This document shows, piece after piece, positions 33,356-44,815 of a stretch of 64,000 bases of DNA. The stretch covers positions 124,001 to 188,000 of the forward strand of contig JAGYXB010002077.1 in NCBI GenBank assembly GCA_022495005.1. Direction: 5' to 3'. A program made the position numbers and the translations under genes. The notes under the pieces were generated by a model. The model saw only the letters and a list, made by a program, of their open reading frames with translations, was not told the DNA's origin and ran no database searches. How positions within the stretch are numbered: the stretch's first letter is position 1; each line of letters starts with the position of its first letter. The stretch comes from Rhyacophila brunnea. Its lineage: Eukaryota > Arthropoda > Insecta > Trichoptera > Rhyacophilidae.

Positions 33356-36228
33356 GTAAATATCTGTACCCTATACTTTAATTTTACAGTACCCCATATC
33401 GTTTTTGTGATCGAGATCTTTTGAGACCAAAAACCTAACCAACTGTAGTAACCCAAAAATGTCATCTAGAATAAGGGTGTTCACTTAATAGGTGTCTACA
33501 CTGTATATCCATAAATGCAATAATTGATTTTGTAAAATATGTCTTTTACACTATTCATTGTACAACAGCCAGGGGTGTGCCCTGGATTCCTCCTAATTGG
33601 ACTTATACAGTACTCTCTCAGTAATCCGCCACCCGAAACAAATGTCCAATTAGTGAAAGCGGCGAATTATAGTGCATAGGTACATACAAAATATGGTAAA
33701 AATTAAAACTGGTTTGAGAAATTTGTATTAGCAAATTACGGTTTTATTTATAATTAAAATCGGGTCTTTTTACTGGTTCTCCGCCACCGGCCGCTGTCAT
33801 CTGTCAGTGAGCGCAGTGCTGCCAACCGAACTATAATTATAGTACATTTTGATTCGCGTACTATTCGAAAAGTTACATTTTCGTCCGCGTACTATTAAAA
33901 AAGTATAGTACGTCAAAAATACCACAATTAAAAAAATGATTTTTTTTATGGTACTTATTCCACTTTAATTAATATATTAGGACCGGTTTCATCCGCCTCA
34001 GTGGGAGTTGGGAGGTTAGGGAGAGTTGAAAATGTCCCACTGAGGCGGATGAAACCGGACCTAATATATTAATTAAAGTGGAATAAGTACTATAAAAAAA
34101 TTGCGTTTTATTAAATAAAAACAACAATACAATGCAGTTCCACCAGGAATTGACAGTTAACAAAATAAAAGAAAATAGAAAAATTCTGTCGGCACTTTAT
34201 GAAAACAGTCTATTTAATTGTGCGAATATTCCCCATTGCTTATTTCATTGCTTTTAAAAGTTATCTAGGTAATATTGCGATGTTTAAAGTTCCGTAAAAT
34301 GTTCGTACTTCAATCACAGCAAATCGTAATAACGTTAAGCGAGGGACGGTGTATAATATAAATAATATAAGATCTCAGTGTGCGATCTTAGTCTATGGAC
34401 GTGGTTTTGCGTTGTATACCTACTCTAAAAACTAACGTGACAGTTAATGACGGCGGCCGGTGTTAGCATTTTTCGGTCGTAAGAGGTGTTATAATTAAGC
34501 AGGGCATCGGAATTTCTCGAATTCTCCGTTATGTTTGTGACAAACAAAAAACTTTCATTTTCTCTACATGTCCTATAATTTTTGCCGAAATACTATAATG
34601 GCTTGGACCGCGTACTATAATTCGATGACAAAAAGATAGCTAAAATTCAAAATGGCGACTGACAGATTACGATGACGGAGAACCAGTAAAAAGCACCTTA
34701 AAATCAAGTATTAACTAAATATTAAACAGTAAATCACTTGGCACAACCAGTTGTTCAGTGAGGCAGATATTCTTGAATGGCTTATGATTTCTGGCTTTCC
34801 CTATGACCAAAAGCTTCATGTTGTGTCCCGGTTGCATTGGAGCACGGCATAATTGTGATACGGTCCTTGGGCACTTTCCTCCCATGTACATTACTTTTTT
34901 CGCGATGAACATACATTTTACGAAGGAAAAATTTCCAAAATAAACTAGAGGTGAGTTGGAAATACTGTCACTAGTTTGTGTACTCAAGTCTCGGATGAAA
35001 CTACCCATACTCAGTATGTGTAGCCCAATAAACTTGTGATGATATCATTGCGAGTCGTTCGCCAGTCGTTCGCCAGTTGAACAATAGGTCATAAATTGTG
35101 TGTCACAGTACATTCCCTCATGGTGAGATGACGCACAGGCTTGTTATGAGTGTTATGACCGCTCTAAACATATTGTTTAAAATAAAAAAAAAATCATTGT
35201 TATTCATTTTATGAACAAGAATATTATAACCTAACAGTAAACCAACTCATAAATTTAAAATGTGTTTAAAATTAAGCAGAGCTCAGAGTATTTTTAGCGA
35301 TTCTATTGAAGCCGATATTTCAAATACTAATATGGAGTTGGTTTTAGTTCCAGTTGAGTATGAGACTTATGTCGCATACGCACGCCAAACGCTTTATATA
35401 GTATTCCAAATACTAGTAAGTATTTTGGAACAAGTTTCGATACTAAGTATTTTTTATACTGGTAGTAAGCATACTTAGTCTTCAAAATCAACCAGTTTTC
35501 CCACCTCTAAAATAAACCCGTCTCATCTGCGTTGTATACTTGTATGCGGCGGACTACTGAATTTGACAATCGAATACCGGCGAATTATGGAGCTTGATTT
35601 TGTGCTTTCATCTAGTAAACATAACGGCGGATTATAGTAGTTGTCGGATAATCGAGCGTGTTCTGTATAGTGCTTCTATTTGATACAGTCGAGCTTTTTT
35701 TTTGTAAATTTAGATAATCAGCGCTGTGTGTCAATTTTTAGTTTTACAAAACACCATTATTAGGTACATTGACGCTAACTAAGTGAAGTTCTTTAATGGT
35801 TTTAACTATCAATTCTTTACAGATACGCCTGTGCCTCATGTAAATATGTCGACAAGACACTCATGGCCAGATCCATGTCTACAAACACAGAACAAAAAAA
35901 TGACCAACCTATTGCTTACTTGACCAGTTCGGCCGCTAAGTTTACCGTCGCGGAAACAAACAGAGTTAGCAGCAACATGCTTTGGTATCAACCGTTTGTC
36001 GTAAGTTTTAGCATGGCAGTATTTCTAATATATTTCTGCATTCTAAGAGAAGAGAACGACATCGATATACTTTTGGACAGAGACTTGACACAGACTCTCC
36101 CAGGGTTCGAAAAGCGGCAATTACTCCAAGCGTACGATTATAACAAACAAAATGGAGTTGATGTATCCGCCATTGAGAAGAGGCTCAAAGAAATCATTAT
36201 TGAAGAAAAGAAAGATGCAAATAAATAA
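33312..36228 (+). CDS. UQCC4: UQCC4 (C16orf91/CCSMST1) complex III assembly factor
   Basis: Two exons (33312-33355 and 35823-36228) join in phase (AG|A) to a 149-aa protein. The N-terminus is Arg-rich and non-acidic (TTALLLSARHFLKR), fitting a mitochondrial targeting sequence. The family block DQPIAYLTSSAAKF (near residues 42-55) precedes one membrane segment (FVVSFSMAVFLIYFCI, about 73-88) immediately followed by LREENDIDILLDRDL, the characteristic LREE motif of the family. An insect-type extension follows (LPGFEKRQLLQAYDYNKQNG, then an acidic-basic helix). The vertebrate protein is an inner-membrane assembly factor for ubiquinol-cytochrome c reductase. The 2.5-kb intron is almost wholly nested transposons. 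Confidence 0.85.
33762..34697. mobile_element. TIR element L with 8-bp duplication, inside K1
   Basis: TIRs GGGTCTTTTTACTGGTTCTC and (inverted) GGTGCTTTTTACTGGTTCTC. Duplication TTAAAATC at 33754-33761 and 34698-34705. A GG start with 8-bp duplication suggests Merlin or an atypical hAT/P; unresolved. It contains the hairpin at 33951-34090. Confidence 0.85.
33951..34090. repeat. Near-perfect inverted repeat (hairpin)
   Basis: Left arm 33951-34006 and right arm 34035-34090, 56 bp each with one mismatch and a 28-nt loop. Pairing extends a further ~10 bp through flanking T/A runs. A single diverged arm occurs in E1 near 15990-16060 (GAGGCGGACGAAACTGG). Confidence 0.92.
34946..35509. mobile_element. 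hAT element Z inside K1
   Basis: TIRs TAGAGGTG at the left and CACCTCTA at the right. 8-bp duplication AAATAAAC at 34938-34945 and 35510-35517. No transposase frame. K2 has the empty site (CCAAAATTAACCCG). Confidence 0.9.
35823..36228 (+). CDS. UQCC4: UQCC4 exon 2
   Basis: Acceptor TTCTTTACAG|A. Encodes YACASCKYVDKTLMARSM through the membrane segment to DANK and TAA. AATAAA-type sequence overlaps the stop codon and another occurs near 36727. Confidence 0.87.
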
Positions 36229-36271
36229 ACCCGCTGAAGCAGATGTTTGATTACCCTAATTTTGTATATTA

Positions 36272-36683
36272 GTGTACTTTGCAAATTAGTTGGGACATGT
36301 GTGCAAGTATTGTTACAATGATCATTTTTTCACGATTGAGGGTTGCTTCACTCCACTGATGTGACAAAGAACAAGATGCATGGTTGTTTTATCGGTGAAA
36401 CTGATCCTAACATTACACACCTTCATCATGAAATTATTTGTCCAACCAAAGTTGAATGTATTGGAATGCCAGGAAATCTGTTGGCCATTGTGAAGGCTCG
36501 CCATTTTTAACAAATACTAAATTACTCTATCAAAATATGATTTAGGAACTGTCGAATGCCTTCTATCTCTTGATAATGAATACAAAATGAGGCCATATTA
36601 ATGACTGAAAGATAGTAAATAAACTTGTAAGGGTGATTAAATCACCTTGTTATTCTATATTATGTCCCTACTAATTTGCACAC
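36272..36683. mobile_element. TA-flanked TIR element (Tc1/mariner-like) just 3' of UQCC4
   Basis: TIRs GTGTACTTTGCAAATTAGTT and (inverted) right end ACTAATTTGCACAC, both with GGGACAT inside; TA on both sides (36270-36271, 36684-36685). A 63-aa minus frame inside might be a transposase scrap but I could not match it. It starts 44 bp after the UQCC4 stop. Confidence 0.8.
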
Positions 36684-39313
36684 TACATAACCAGTATGTA
36701 TTATTAAATTTGGCAGTTGTGTATTTTGAATAAAACAAAATGCTTGATATTAAATAAATACGTTGTTTTCATAATCATAACCTAAAATGTTTAAACAAAG
36801 TGTTATAGATCTACCATCATAAATTGGCATTTCAGCGAGGGCGCTAGTATGACATTGAGAATATTACCATAACTAACAAAAAAATGGTAATTTATAATTT
36901 TTTATTGGTAGTAGATTTCTGTACAAATATTATGCAATCCATAATTCGAGAAACATGTTGTAAAATTAAATGGCATTTGTAACAAATTTATCCTCGATAG
37001 ACAATTTTAGTTTCAAATTCGACCGGCTGCCAACTTACGATGGTAGATCTTTACAACATATTCTCGAAAATAATGCTGTCTCTATGATTTATTAATTAAA
37101 ACCTTATACATGGTTTAGTACTATTTGACAAGTCGTGAAAATCGGTTAACCTCAAAATGAGTCTGCGCGGTGTAGTTTGTTTTTTTACCGGCAGGTTCGC
37201 CACTATCGTTCTACTGCGCAGGTGCAGATATCGCAGAGTCTATCTGTCGTGTAAAAATTCAGAAGATATTGAACTTTTTTGATCCATGTATGCAATCTTG
37301 CAATTAGCATGATAATGTGTGTTTACACTCGCATTTTTTTGTTATGCACATGTAAACGGGGTATTAATCTATTAAGCTTTTACCTGTGTAACACTTCACA
37401 TACAACACACTATTAAAGTCAAACAGCATTTTTATTTGTAATCGGTGGCCCTATTTTAGCAGTCCTGTTTACTGTCAGCATGAAATTTAGTACCTGCACG
37501 AGGACATTATTGCAATCATTATAAATAATGGACATACACAATTTAAGTGCGCATTAAGCGCATGCGCACACATGTGCTAAATTTCGCATTAACAGCAAAC
37601 ACAACTTTTAGAGTAGGGCTGTAGAAGTACTGACAAACACTTTTGTAAAGTTTTTTTTACTTAAATCCCTTGAATAGAAAGTAGTGTTTTTCTCACTATT
37701 AAACTAACATAACTTCTCTGATGTGTATTCAATATAATATTTTTAATAGAGAATTATGTATTGTATAAATTATGTATGGGAGAATAATAAATAAGATACG
37801 TTAAATCAATGTTTGTGTTTTAATAATGTTATATTATGATCATGTCAGTGATGTTTTCGTCACAAGTTTATCCTCCTCAAAAGTATATATGTTCCGCAAT
37901 TGATAGTTCGATTAAGGGTATTTTCACGTGTAAACCTTTGTCGAATGATTTAAAAAAATCTGGGATGACTGATATGTAGTAAATATTAGTTTACATCAAA
38001 TAATGATGTTTTGGATCCAGTTTTACTAAAATCAAAACAAATTGCAGGGAGTAAATGATTAAATCAAACACCATAATTTAATTAATTTACATTTATTCAC
38101 ATTCAGTTTTACGTGAAGCTCATTGTTGTCAAATTATACATATTATGCATTATTCTTCTTCACACAGATTTATGAAGCGTGTCAATTATGACTGAAAATA
38201 ATACAATATAAGACAGTAAATATTGTAACAAAATAATTTTCCATTAATTATTACGATCATATTATATTATACAGAACACAAATAAGTAATATCATCAGAA
38301 TGAACACACAATGTCAATAACAAAAAAACATTTTATTATGCTAGATAGGTCTGTTCAGGTCAAATACACATTTGCATGATAGGTACATATAAATTAAATA
38401 TATGACTGCCCAAAAGATTATAATATTATGCATGTAATCACCATCTTCAATAAAAATGGAAGTGGGTTGCATTTTTGAATCTCGTGGTTGGCTCGAATTC
38501 ACATGTTGTTTTGACCCAATGGGCTAACTGAATGATCAACAACCATTCCTCGTAAAAACTCTTTCACGATAACATCCACTCTGTGGAGTACCATTTACTC
38601 CGCTTTGGAGATACGACTGGTAATTTACTCTTTACATACAAAGTGAAGAAATATATACACACATTATTATTATAAAAAATGTATCATCAATCAAATAGAC
38701 ATCAGATCTATATCACAGTAAACGGAAGAGAACATATTATATATATGTAATAATATATATACACATATATCTCGAACTTAATAGGATTCTTACCCGAATT
38801 ACATTTACCGAAAACTCTATACTTACAAGAATTTACAGGGAATATTTCATAAGCTTTTGACAAAATATATTATACTTCAATACAATACGGTTCCTTAAGC
38901 ATGTTTATTTGAATATAAATGCATTTTAGATAATTTTATCATAAGTTTGAAGCAAAAGTAAAAAGGGGCCTAATATTTTACAATGGCACTATATACAAGC
39001 GCTAATTGGGAGTTAATTTTGTAAATTAAATAACTCAAGTATTCACTACATTAAGATATTATAGTTTGATCAGATATCATCAGAACATAGTAAATTTATC
39101 ATAGATATCCACCATTAAAGCTTACTTGGATGCTACTGCCATAAAAACTTGTGACAAAAAGCATAGTTGAAAATATATCTTTATAACATCTAATATCATC
39201 TCATAAGTCACAATTTTATTAAACAATATAATGTGACCATGTACAAGAGACCTAGGCAGACTTGCAGGGTAAGGTCAATCTACCTGTCGCAGTTAAACAC
39301 CTATAATCTATAT
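36684..39313. other. Intergenic sequence, repeats only
   Basis: No gene recognised. 37125-37365 is an inverted copy of family B (ends CATGTAAACGGGG, with CGTTCTACTGCGCAGG). 38480-38590 resembles the SINE body (CCATTCCTCGTAAAAACTC, CCACTCTGTGGAGTACC) but is diverged. Short (AT)n runs near 38740-38770. Confidence 0.5.
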
Positions 39314-39379
39314 CAGTGCTCCGCAACCTTTTCTCACCCACGGCACACCACACGTAAAACAATTTGTACACCAAAACAT

Positions 39380-39792
39380 GGACCCCACATCCTAAAAGGG
39401 GACCCCAGGCCAGGAGCTTTGGCGGGTCCCCTACCTATCGTAAAGGTTAAAGACAGTATGATACTCTAAAACAGCGTTTTTCAAGTGGTGTTCCGAGGTA
39501 AAATTAATGGTATTGATTGTATGTTTAGAGATTTTTTCTATTCATTAATACATTCAGTTGAATTTTGGTTAGTTGTCGCGTTAAGAATAATTATTTGTCG
39601 AATGACACAATAATTATAAATTATACCCTACAATCGCATGTTTTAAAGTATTAATACCAACATAGTAAAATAGCGCTGCAGGCAAACTATTTTACTATTA
39701 GAGCAAATTTGTGATTTGTGTTTATCTCACTTATTTGGTTGACCTGCCACACCGGGCCTGCCCCCAGGCTAGAGCACTGTCAACCCCTTCCC
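39380..39792. repeat. Family D repeat, copy 4
   Basis: CACATCCTAAAAGGGGACC, GGCGGGTCCCCTACC and, at the right, TTGTGTTTATCTCACTTATT with CCCCCAGGCTAGAGC match the D segments of E1 and its relative. Confidence 0.6.
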
Positions 39793-40849
39793 TTATGGGG
39801 GGCATGCACCAAATTTACATTAATTTATGTTTTTGAAGTTATACTTCTTTAGGCGCGTTTGGGAAAACAAATCAGTGTATTTTTGGCGTGTGACAACGTT
39901 GCACGCGCAAATGTAACGCATTAATTTGGCATGGGATGGAAGTTTTGCCCGCCGATGCGACGTAATTTATTTTCCGCGGCGACGTTCGGGTGTTCTAAAT
40001 GCCGTTTTCTAAATTTGCAGCTGTGGCTTGGGCCGGTTGGGTAAAGACTGAATGTTGCAACTTTTATTATGATTATTCATTTTTCATTTCGGTCTCAAGC
40101 GTACATGCGCATAGTCGTTCAATTCTTACAACCAAGTAAACATAACCAATATTGTGTCATAATAAAAATATATATTTATAAACAAATTTCTGGAGACCAA
40201 CATTCTACACTGTTAATTTATATTCATAAAACTTTATTTATATTAGAGTGTATATTTATTTTTCATTGTAAAGGTTGTGTATCAAGATTTGAGGCTATGT
40301 TTATGTAAGTATTATTTATGAGTAAAATTATATATCAATAAATAAATAAATTTTTTGAATGTCGAGTTGGTAAATAATTCAAACAATGGCATGTTGTAAA
40401 TTTACAATATTTAGACACTTCATACACGAAAATACATATTTTTACAGTTTAGGATAATATTTGTTGTATATCCCACGTCAATTTATTTATTAGCAGTTTA
40501 TAATAATTGAAGACAATAATAATTATTATGTTTCATCAGAAAAGCCAATATCACGTTTCAGTTAAACCATTAAATAGGCTATGTTTTACTTTTGATTTGT
40601 GAAGTATTATTGTTAACGAAAATAGTTGTACAGTAATCTGTTTAAGCAAAGATGGTCGAAATAGCAGTTTGCTAAATTTTTCAAACACAGGTTTTGAGTT
40701 TTTTTTTTCCAAAGTAGGTAGGTACATTCAGCAATAATATTTTGTTTAGTTATTTTTTGTTTTGTTAACGTAAAAGTTTAATCAAAACTGCTTATTTTAA
40801 ATTATAACTTCAGTTGAAAAACTTTGCTCACCTAGATATGTCGTAGAAA

Positions 40850-41330
40850 ATGGGAGCTGAACTACGATAGCAGTGTCGGAAATCCGAGGATATTCTTTAT
40901 TAACAGAAATCCAGAAAATAGCTAATGGAACATCGGCGAAGTTCAGTTTTAGCGTCCCGTCGATTCTCAATTCAACAAATTCCTCACGAATTTATAGGAA
41001 AAGCGCTTCTATAGATTGCAAAAGGGTTTCAAATCCAGTCGTATTGATTGTATGAAAGTAATGATGAATTTCCTTTGCAGCAAAGTTAAATCTTTTTGAG
41101 AAAAATTAATCGCTTGTTTTCAATAGTGGCCTGGTAGGTCCTTTGGTACATTTGTAGAGATCCTTGTCTTAACTCTTTCTAATTTATGAGCATGTCAATA
41201 TATTTTCATTCTGACCTTGCATTGTTTTATTAAGTTCATGCAGGTGCTCAAATATATTACCAGCCAAGTATGCAAATTTGGCTATTAAATAAATAGGTAT
41301 TGTATAATATACAAAATTATTTTGAAGCAA
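40850..41330 (-). pseudogene. hAT transposase remnant (ZBED-like)
   Basis: Minus-strand pieces: IFEHLHELNKTMQGQNENIL, RFNFAAKEIHHYF, and REEFVELRIDGTLKLNFADV followed by FWISVNKEYPRIS. This matches the C-terminal half of ZBED/FAM200-type hAT transposases (LNELN--LQG; E-LQ-----LK--F--; FW---YP). Several shifts and stops. Confidence 0.75.
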
Positions 41331-41596
41331 TGCACTGCGGCACACCTAGCATCTTCTCTGGCACACCGGTTGCGGAGCACTGAGGTAAGCGACGGGCTGA
41401 ATGTATTCAGTGCCACCTGTTATGCCTTTGCGTTGCGATTGTATTTGTCCTGATTATGTGAATATGGCATTAATTTCTCCCTGCAGGTCCGCCATTAACG
41501 TCTTGCCCGGGGCTGATATACAATATAACTTAAATTACATGATCAATGAAAGTCAATAAAGGAAAAGTACTGCACTTCTTTTATAGGTGTAAACCC

Positions 41597-41842
41597 ATGA
41601 TGGCCGCGCGGTTTAAGCATTGGCCTATTGCGTCGAGGGTCCCAGGTTCGAATCCTGGGTCTGACAAGTACACATATTGTTTTTCAATTTGTGTATGAGC
41701 CAGAGTATGGACCTAATAGGTTGAGCAAGTGGTTGACATCCATTTCTCGTAAAAACCAAAATCTGTCAATACAAACCTCCACCCTGTGGAGGCCATAATA
41801 TGATCCTATTAGGATCGGACATGGTCAAAAAAGAAAAAAAAA
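41597..41842 (+). mobile_element. tRNA-derived SINE, full plus-strand copy
   Basis: Best copy for reading the family: A box TGGCCGCGCGGTTTAAGC, B box GGTTCGAATCC within CCAGGTTCGAATCCTGG, body with GACCTAATAGGTTGAGCAAG, and a short stem AACCTCCACCCTGTGGAGG. It ends CGGACATGGTC and an A-rich tail. RNA polymerase III boxes show tRNA ancestry; the anticodon arm no longer folds clearly. Confidence 0.85.
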
Positions 41843-42188
41843 CTGAATAATAATTGATGGTTTGATTGAAATGATTTTTAATACCTACTCTACCTATTCA
41901 GATAAATTTCCCGCCACAGACAATTAATTGAGCACAGATGGGAAACCAAGGATTTTTTGCCATTTATTTATTTACTTTATGGTTGTATTATTCAAGAATG
42001 GAAAAAAGCAAAATCCACCAGTGGAACTCATTAAAATTTTTGTAATCTATAATTATTGAAAATTCTACGAGACTTTCTAATTCGTATTATTAAACGCTGT
42101 TTAACTGTTATTCAATATTGTAGTAGTTTTTTTTAAATATACTTTTAAACCCGTCCGTGCGATAAATTGTCTGGCTACGAGTAATATA
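41843..42188. other. Intergenic sequence, nothing seen
   Basis: AT-rich; no exon or element boundary recognised. Confidence 0.4.
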
Positions 42189-42445
42189 TCGTCTCTGTTC
42201 TGGCAGAACACACTAACTGGAGAATACTTGTTTTGAGTAATTTGACTTTGGAGTTGTTAGAATATTTGAAATGGTCTATCATGTGAGTTTATTAAGTAAT
42301 CTATAAAAGGATGACTTTAAAATAAAGACTGTTTATTTATTAAGAAGGTTTCCAGACGGTAAAATTTGAAATAAGGAACATTTTGGTATAACTAACTCAA
42401 TATGTCATTTTTTCGAATCAGTTTCTTCTGCCAGAACAGTGACGA
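42189..42445. mobile_element. TA/TATA-flanked MITE Q
   Basis: TIRs TCGTCTCTGTTCTGGCAGAA and inverted right end TTCTGCCAGAACAGTGACGA, with TATA on both sides. 257 bp, no coding. Confidence 0.85.
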
Positions 42446-42502
42446 TATAATAATGCAAAACATTATTAACTAAGAGCCATTTCAAAAAGGATCCGTCATT
42501 AA

Positions 42503-43068
42503 GATATGAAAACCTCGTATTGAAAAACGTTACGATGTTCGAGGATGAAAAAACAGTGACTCAAAATTTTCTTTAAGAAGATGACAAAGTTGTTTTAGAA
42601 GATGATTAATTAATCAAGTGGGGAATTTTGTACAGTTTGGATTTGGCTTGTGGCTTATAGATTTGGCAGAATTTAACTTGGAAAATGAGTTACGAGTTTT
42701 TGTTATTCCAATGTACGATTTTCAAAGATTTTTATTGAGTTACAAGGTTTCAATGTTTATAATAAATACATAATAAATAGTTATATTTTATTATCTTTGA
42801 AAACTTTGGACATTTGATTTATTTAATAATCTTTAAAAAGGAGATGGAAAAAAATAATAATTGAAATTTTAAAAACTTATATTAAGTAAGATTGTTTGAG
42901 ATACGAGTATTACAACTTACGTACGAGTTTGTGATTTTTGTCAATATCTCAATAACTATAAATAAATACCACATATGAGTTAGACACCTTAATAGCTCAC
43001 CAAATTGGCTATAAAATAAGTAAAAAAACCCAATATCGTAAAATTTTAAGTTACGAGGTTTTCATATC
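42503..43068. mobile_element. TTAA-flanked MITE R (piggyBac-like)
   Basis: TIRs GATATGAAAACCTCGTA and TACGAGGTTTTCATATC, flanked by TTAA at 42499-42502 and 43069-43072. 566 bp, no coding. Confidence 0.88.
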
Positions 43069-43072
43069 TTAA

Positions 43073-43764
43073 CAACGAATACTACAGTATTTTTAAGCAT
43101 TTAACATTTCATTTAAGTAAGAAAAACATTTTTTTCTATTTTTAGTGACATATAAATCATTCATAATACTGATCATTTGAACTACAAGTCTCTAAAATGT
43201 GACAATTTAACAAAAATAACACTTACAAAATTGACGTTACTCATCAGTCGATATTAATTAAAAATACCTACTTGTTAACGAATAAACAAGTATTATTTAA
43301 CTAACAACACAAATCTCGAGAGAAAATTGTATCAAAAATAACATCTGTACATACGCCATATCCACTCTAAGTGGAGCATATTATGGCTTCCAAGATTCCT
43401 GTCACTCGCCAATCATTTTGATACTTCATCCTGTAACTATGTTCGTCAAATACATCTTGACAATGGTATTAAGTGGTATTGTAGGAAGCCAGAACACCAT
43501 CAGAATAAAAAAAAACCATCCTTCCATCGCAAGCACCCAAGCCAGAATACTCACCAAAAATCAAGATGATACTCTTGAAGAGTATGCCGAGTCAAAAAGA
43601 ATGGTTCATATGTTGTTGATGAGTAATATCTTAAAATAAAAATCTTAACAGTAAAGTTGATTTCATCAGTGGAAAACGTGGTAAAAACCAAACATATATT
43701 CATACATCTAGGATCACGCACTACTTCACAAAATTACATTTAACAAGAATATAGAAGATGAATT
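43073..43764. other. Intergenic, one unassigned 73-aa frame
   Basis: A plus-strand frame at 43418-43639 (residues such as KNQDDTLEEYAESKRMVHML) has no domain I recognise, and no splice partners were found. Probably chance or a transposon scrap. Confidence 0.35.
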
Positions 43765-44080
43765 TCTGTGGCAAAGAAATCCTTTCAATTCAGATCAAGA
43801 CTCTTTTCAAAGAAAACTAAAAATCTCTACAAAACCCTAATTAGGCCGATCCATATTGACCTATGGTTAACTGGATGTCTTTAAAACGAAGATATTGAGA
43901 AGGGTCTTATGATGAAAGTACAACCACCAACTATACTCATTGTACAATGATCCCCTAGCCGCCTCACATGTGAAAGTGGAGTGAGTCTGTTAAGCAGTCT
44001 TAAAGATGGCAGACACGCAAGAGGCACCATTTTGATAGGTCAGCAGGGAAAAGTGCGGATCTGCAGCTTTATTCAAATGT
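43765..44080 (+). pseudogene. LINE reverse transcriptase C-terminal relic
   Basis: Across frames: NLYKTLIRPI, ILTYG, KTKILRRV, YNHQLYSLYND, matching the same region (LYKTLVKPVLTYASETW, ERKILRRIYGP, RYNAELYGLYKD) of the LINE at 3556-5073. Confidence 0.65.
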
Positions 44081-44760
44081 AAATTCAGTTGTAAACCCGA
44101 CAAAAATATCTTTATTCCACCCATGTTAGAATCGCTTAAGTTTCTCGCGATAAATAATTTTCTCAAATGCGCAAGAAAAGTTGCACATCTAATTTACTCT
44201 GTTGCGCGATCGGTGGATTGTCCCGCGATAAATTACCGCTGCAGGGCATCGAGTTGTGCAGAATACGCTAAGTGATAACTAATCGCAAAGCACACCGGAA
44301 CATATTCGACTCGTGGCGGGTACATGGAATAAAGCTGCTGGAGACGAACACTACTGTGTAGAAAGAAACACGGCATCCCTGACTCAAGAGGTGAAGGAAG
44401 GTTGCGGCAGTCGGAGGGAGTGGAGGCGGCTAAGATCCATATTGGGTTGTAGTACCGGTGACGATGAAACACATAACTAGGCAACACAAATAATTTCCAA
44501 ACATATCGGCATCAGCAGTGATGTACGTATCACATAGACTCAGTACAGTAGTAAAGTACATAAAAGTACATTGTTAGATTTCACAAAGTCCAAAGTACAA
44601 TGATTATAATAAACAATCAGTTTTCTACGATACATTAATGACATCGCCTTAATTGTAAATCTTTGATACTTCCCATTTTTACAATACAGAGGTATACTTT
44701 CAGATTGGACAAATGATCAATTTGATTTTACGATATAATTTTAAACACGAACGTATAATC
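44081..44760. other. Sequence 3' of USP22
   Basis: The USP22 3' UTR should lie here on the minus strand. 44230-44490 has an antisense-type frame without a domain and a plus-strand stretch ending GGTTGTAGTACCGGTGACGA that resembles LINE 3' sequence. Confidence 0.4.
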
Positions 44761-44815
44761 CTAGACCCCATCACATTCATACTCCAATACAGTCTTGTGA
44801 TAGAAGAGAAGATAC
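44761..44815 (-). CDS. not: USP22 exon 7, terminal
   Basis: Acceptor TTCTCTTTCAG|G. Encodes [17 protein letters not shown] then TAG. YLLFYHK--LEYE is the family C-terminus. Confidence 0.95.

Larger units (their letters stand above)
33608..35665 (+). mobile_element. pogo/Tigger-like element K1 carrying two later insertions
   Basis: Left end CAGTACTCTCTCAGTAATCC, flanked by TA (33606-33607). Right end decayed (GAGCGTGTTCTG) followed by TA (35666-35667). Matches K2 at 60996-61594 outside the insertions at 33762-34697 and 34946-35509. Subtracting both with one duplication each leaves about 540 bp, near K2's 599. Confidence 0.88.
39314..41382 (-). mobile_element. Decayed hAT element with 15-bp TIRs
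   Basis: Left TIR CAGTGCTCCGCAACC and right TIR GGTTGCGGAGCACTG are exact inverses. Flanks do not show a preserved 8-bp duplication. It holds a family D segment (39380-39792) and hAT transposase remnants at 40850-41330 on the minus strand. Confidence 0.82.

Noticed and set aside
41597..41670. True tRNA gene
   Set aside because: A and B boxes are present but the cloverleaf is degraded and the same sequence continues into a repeated SINE body.
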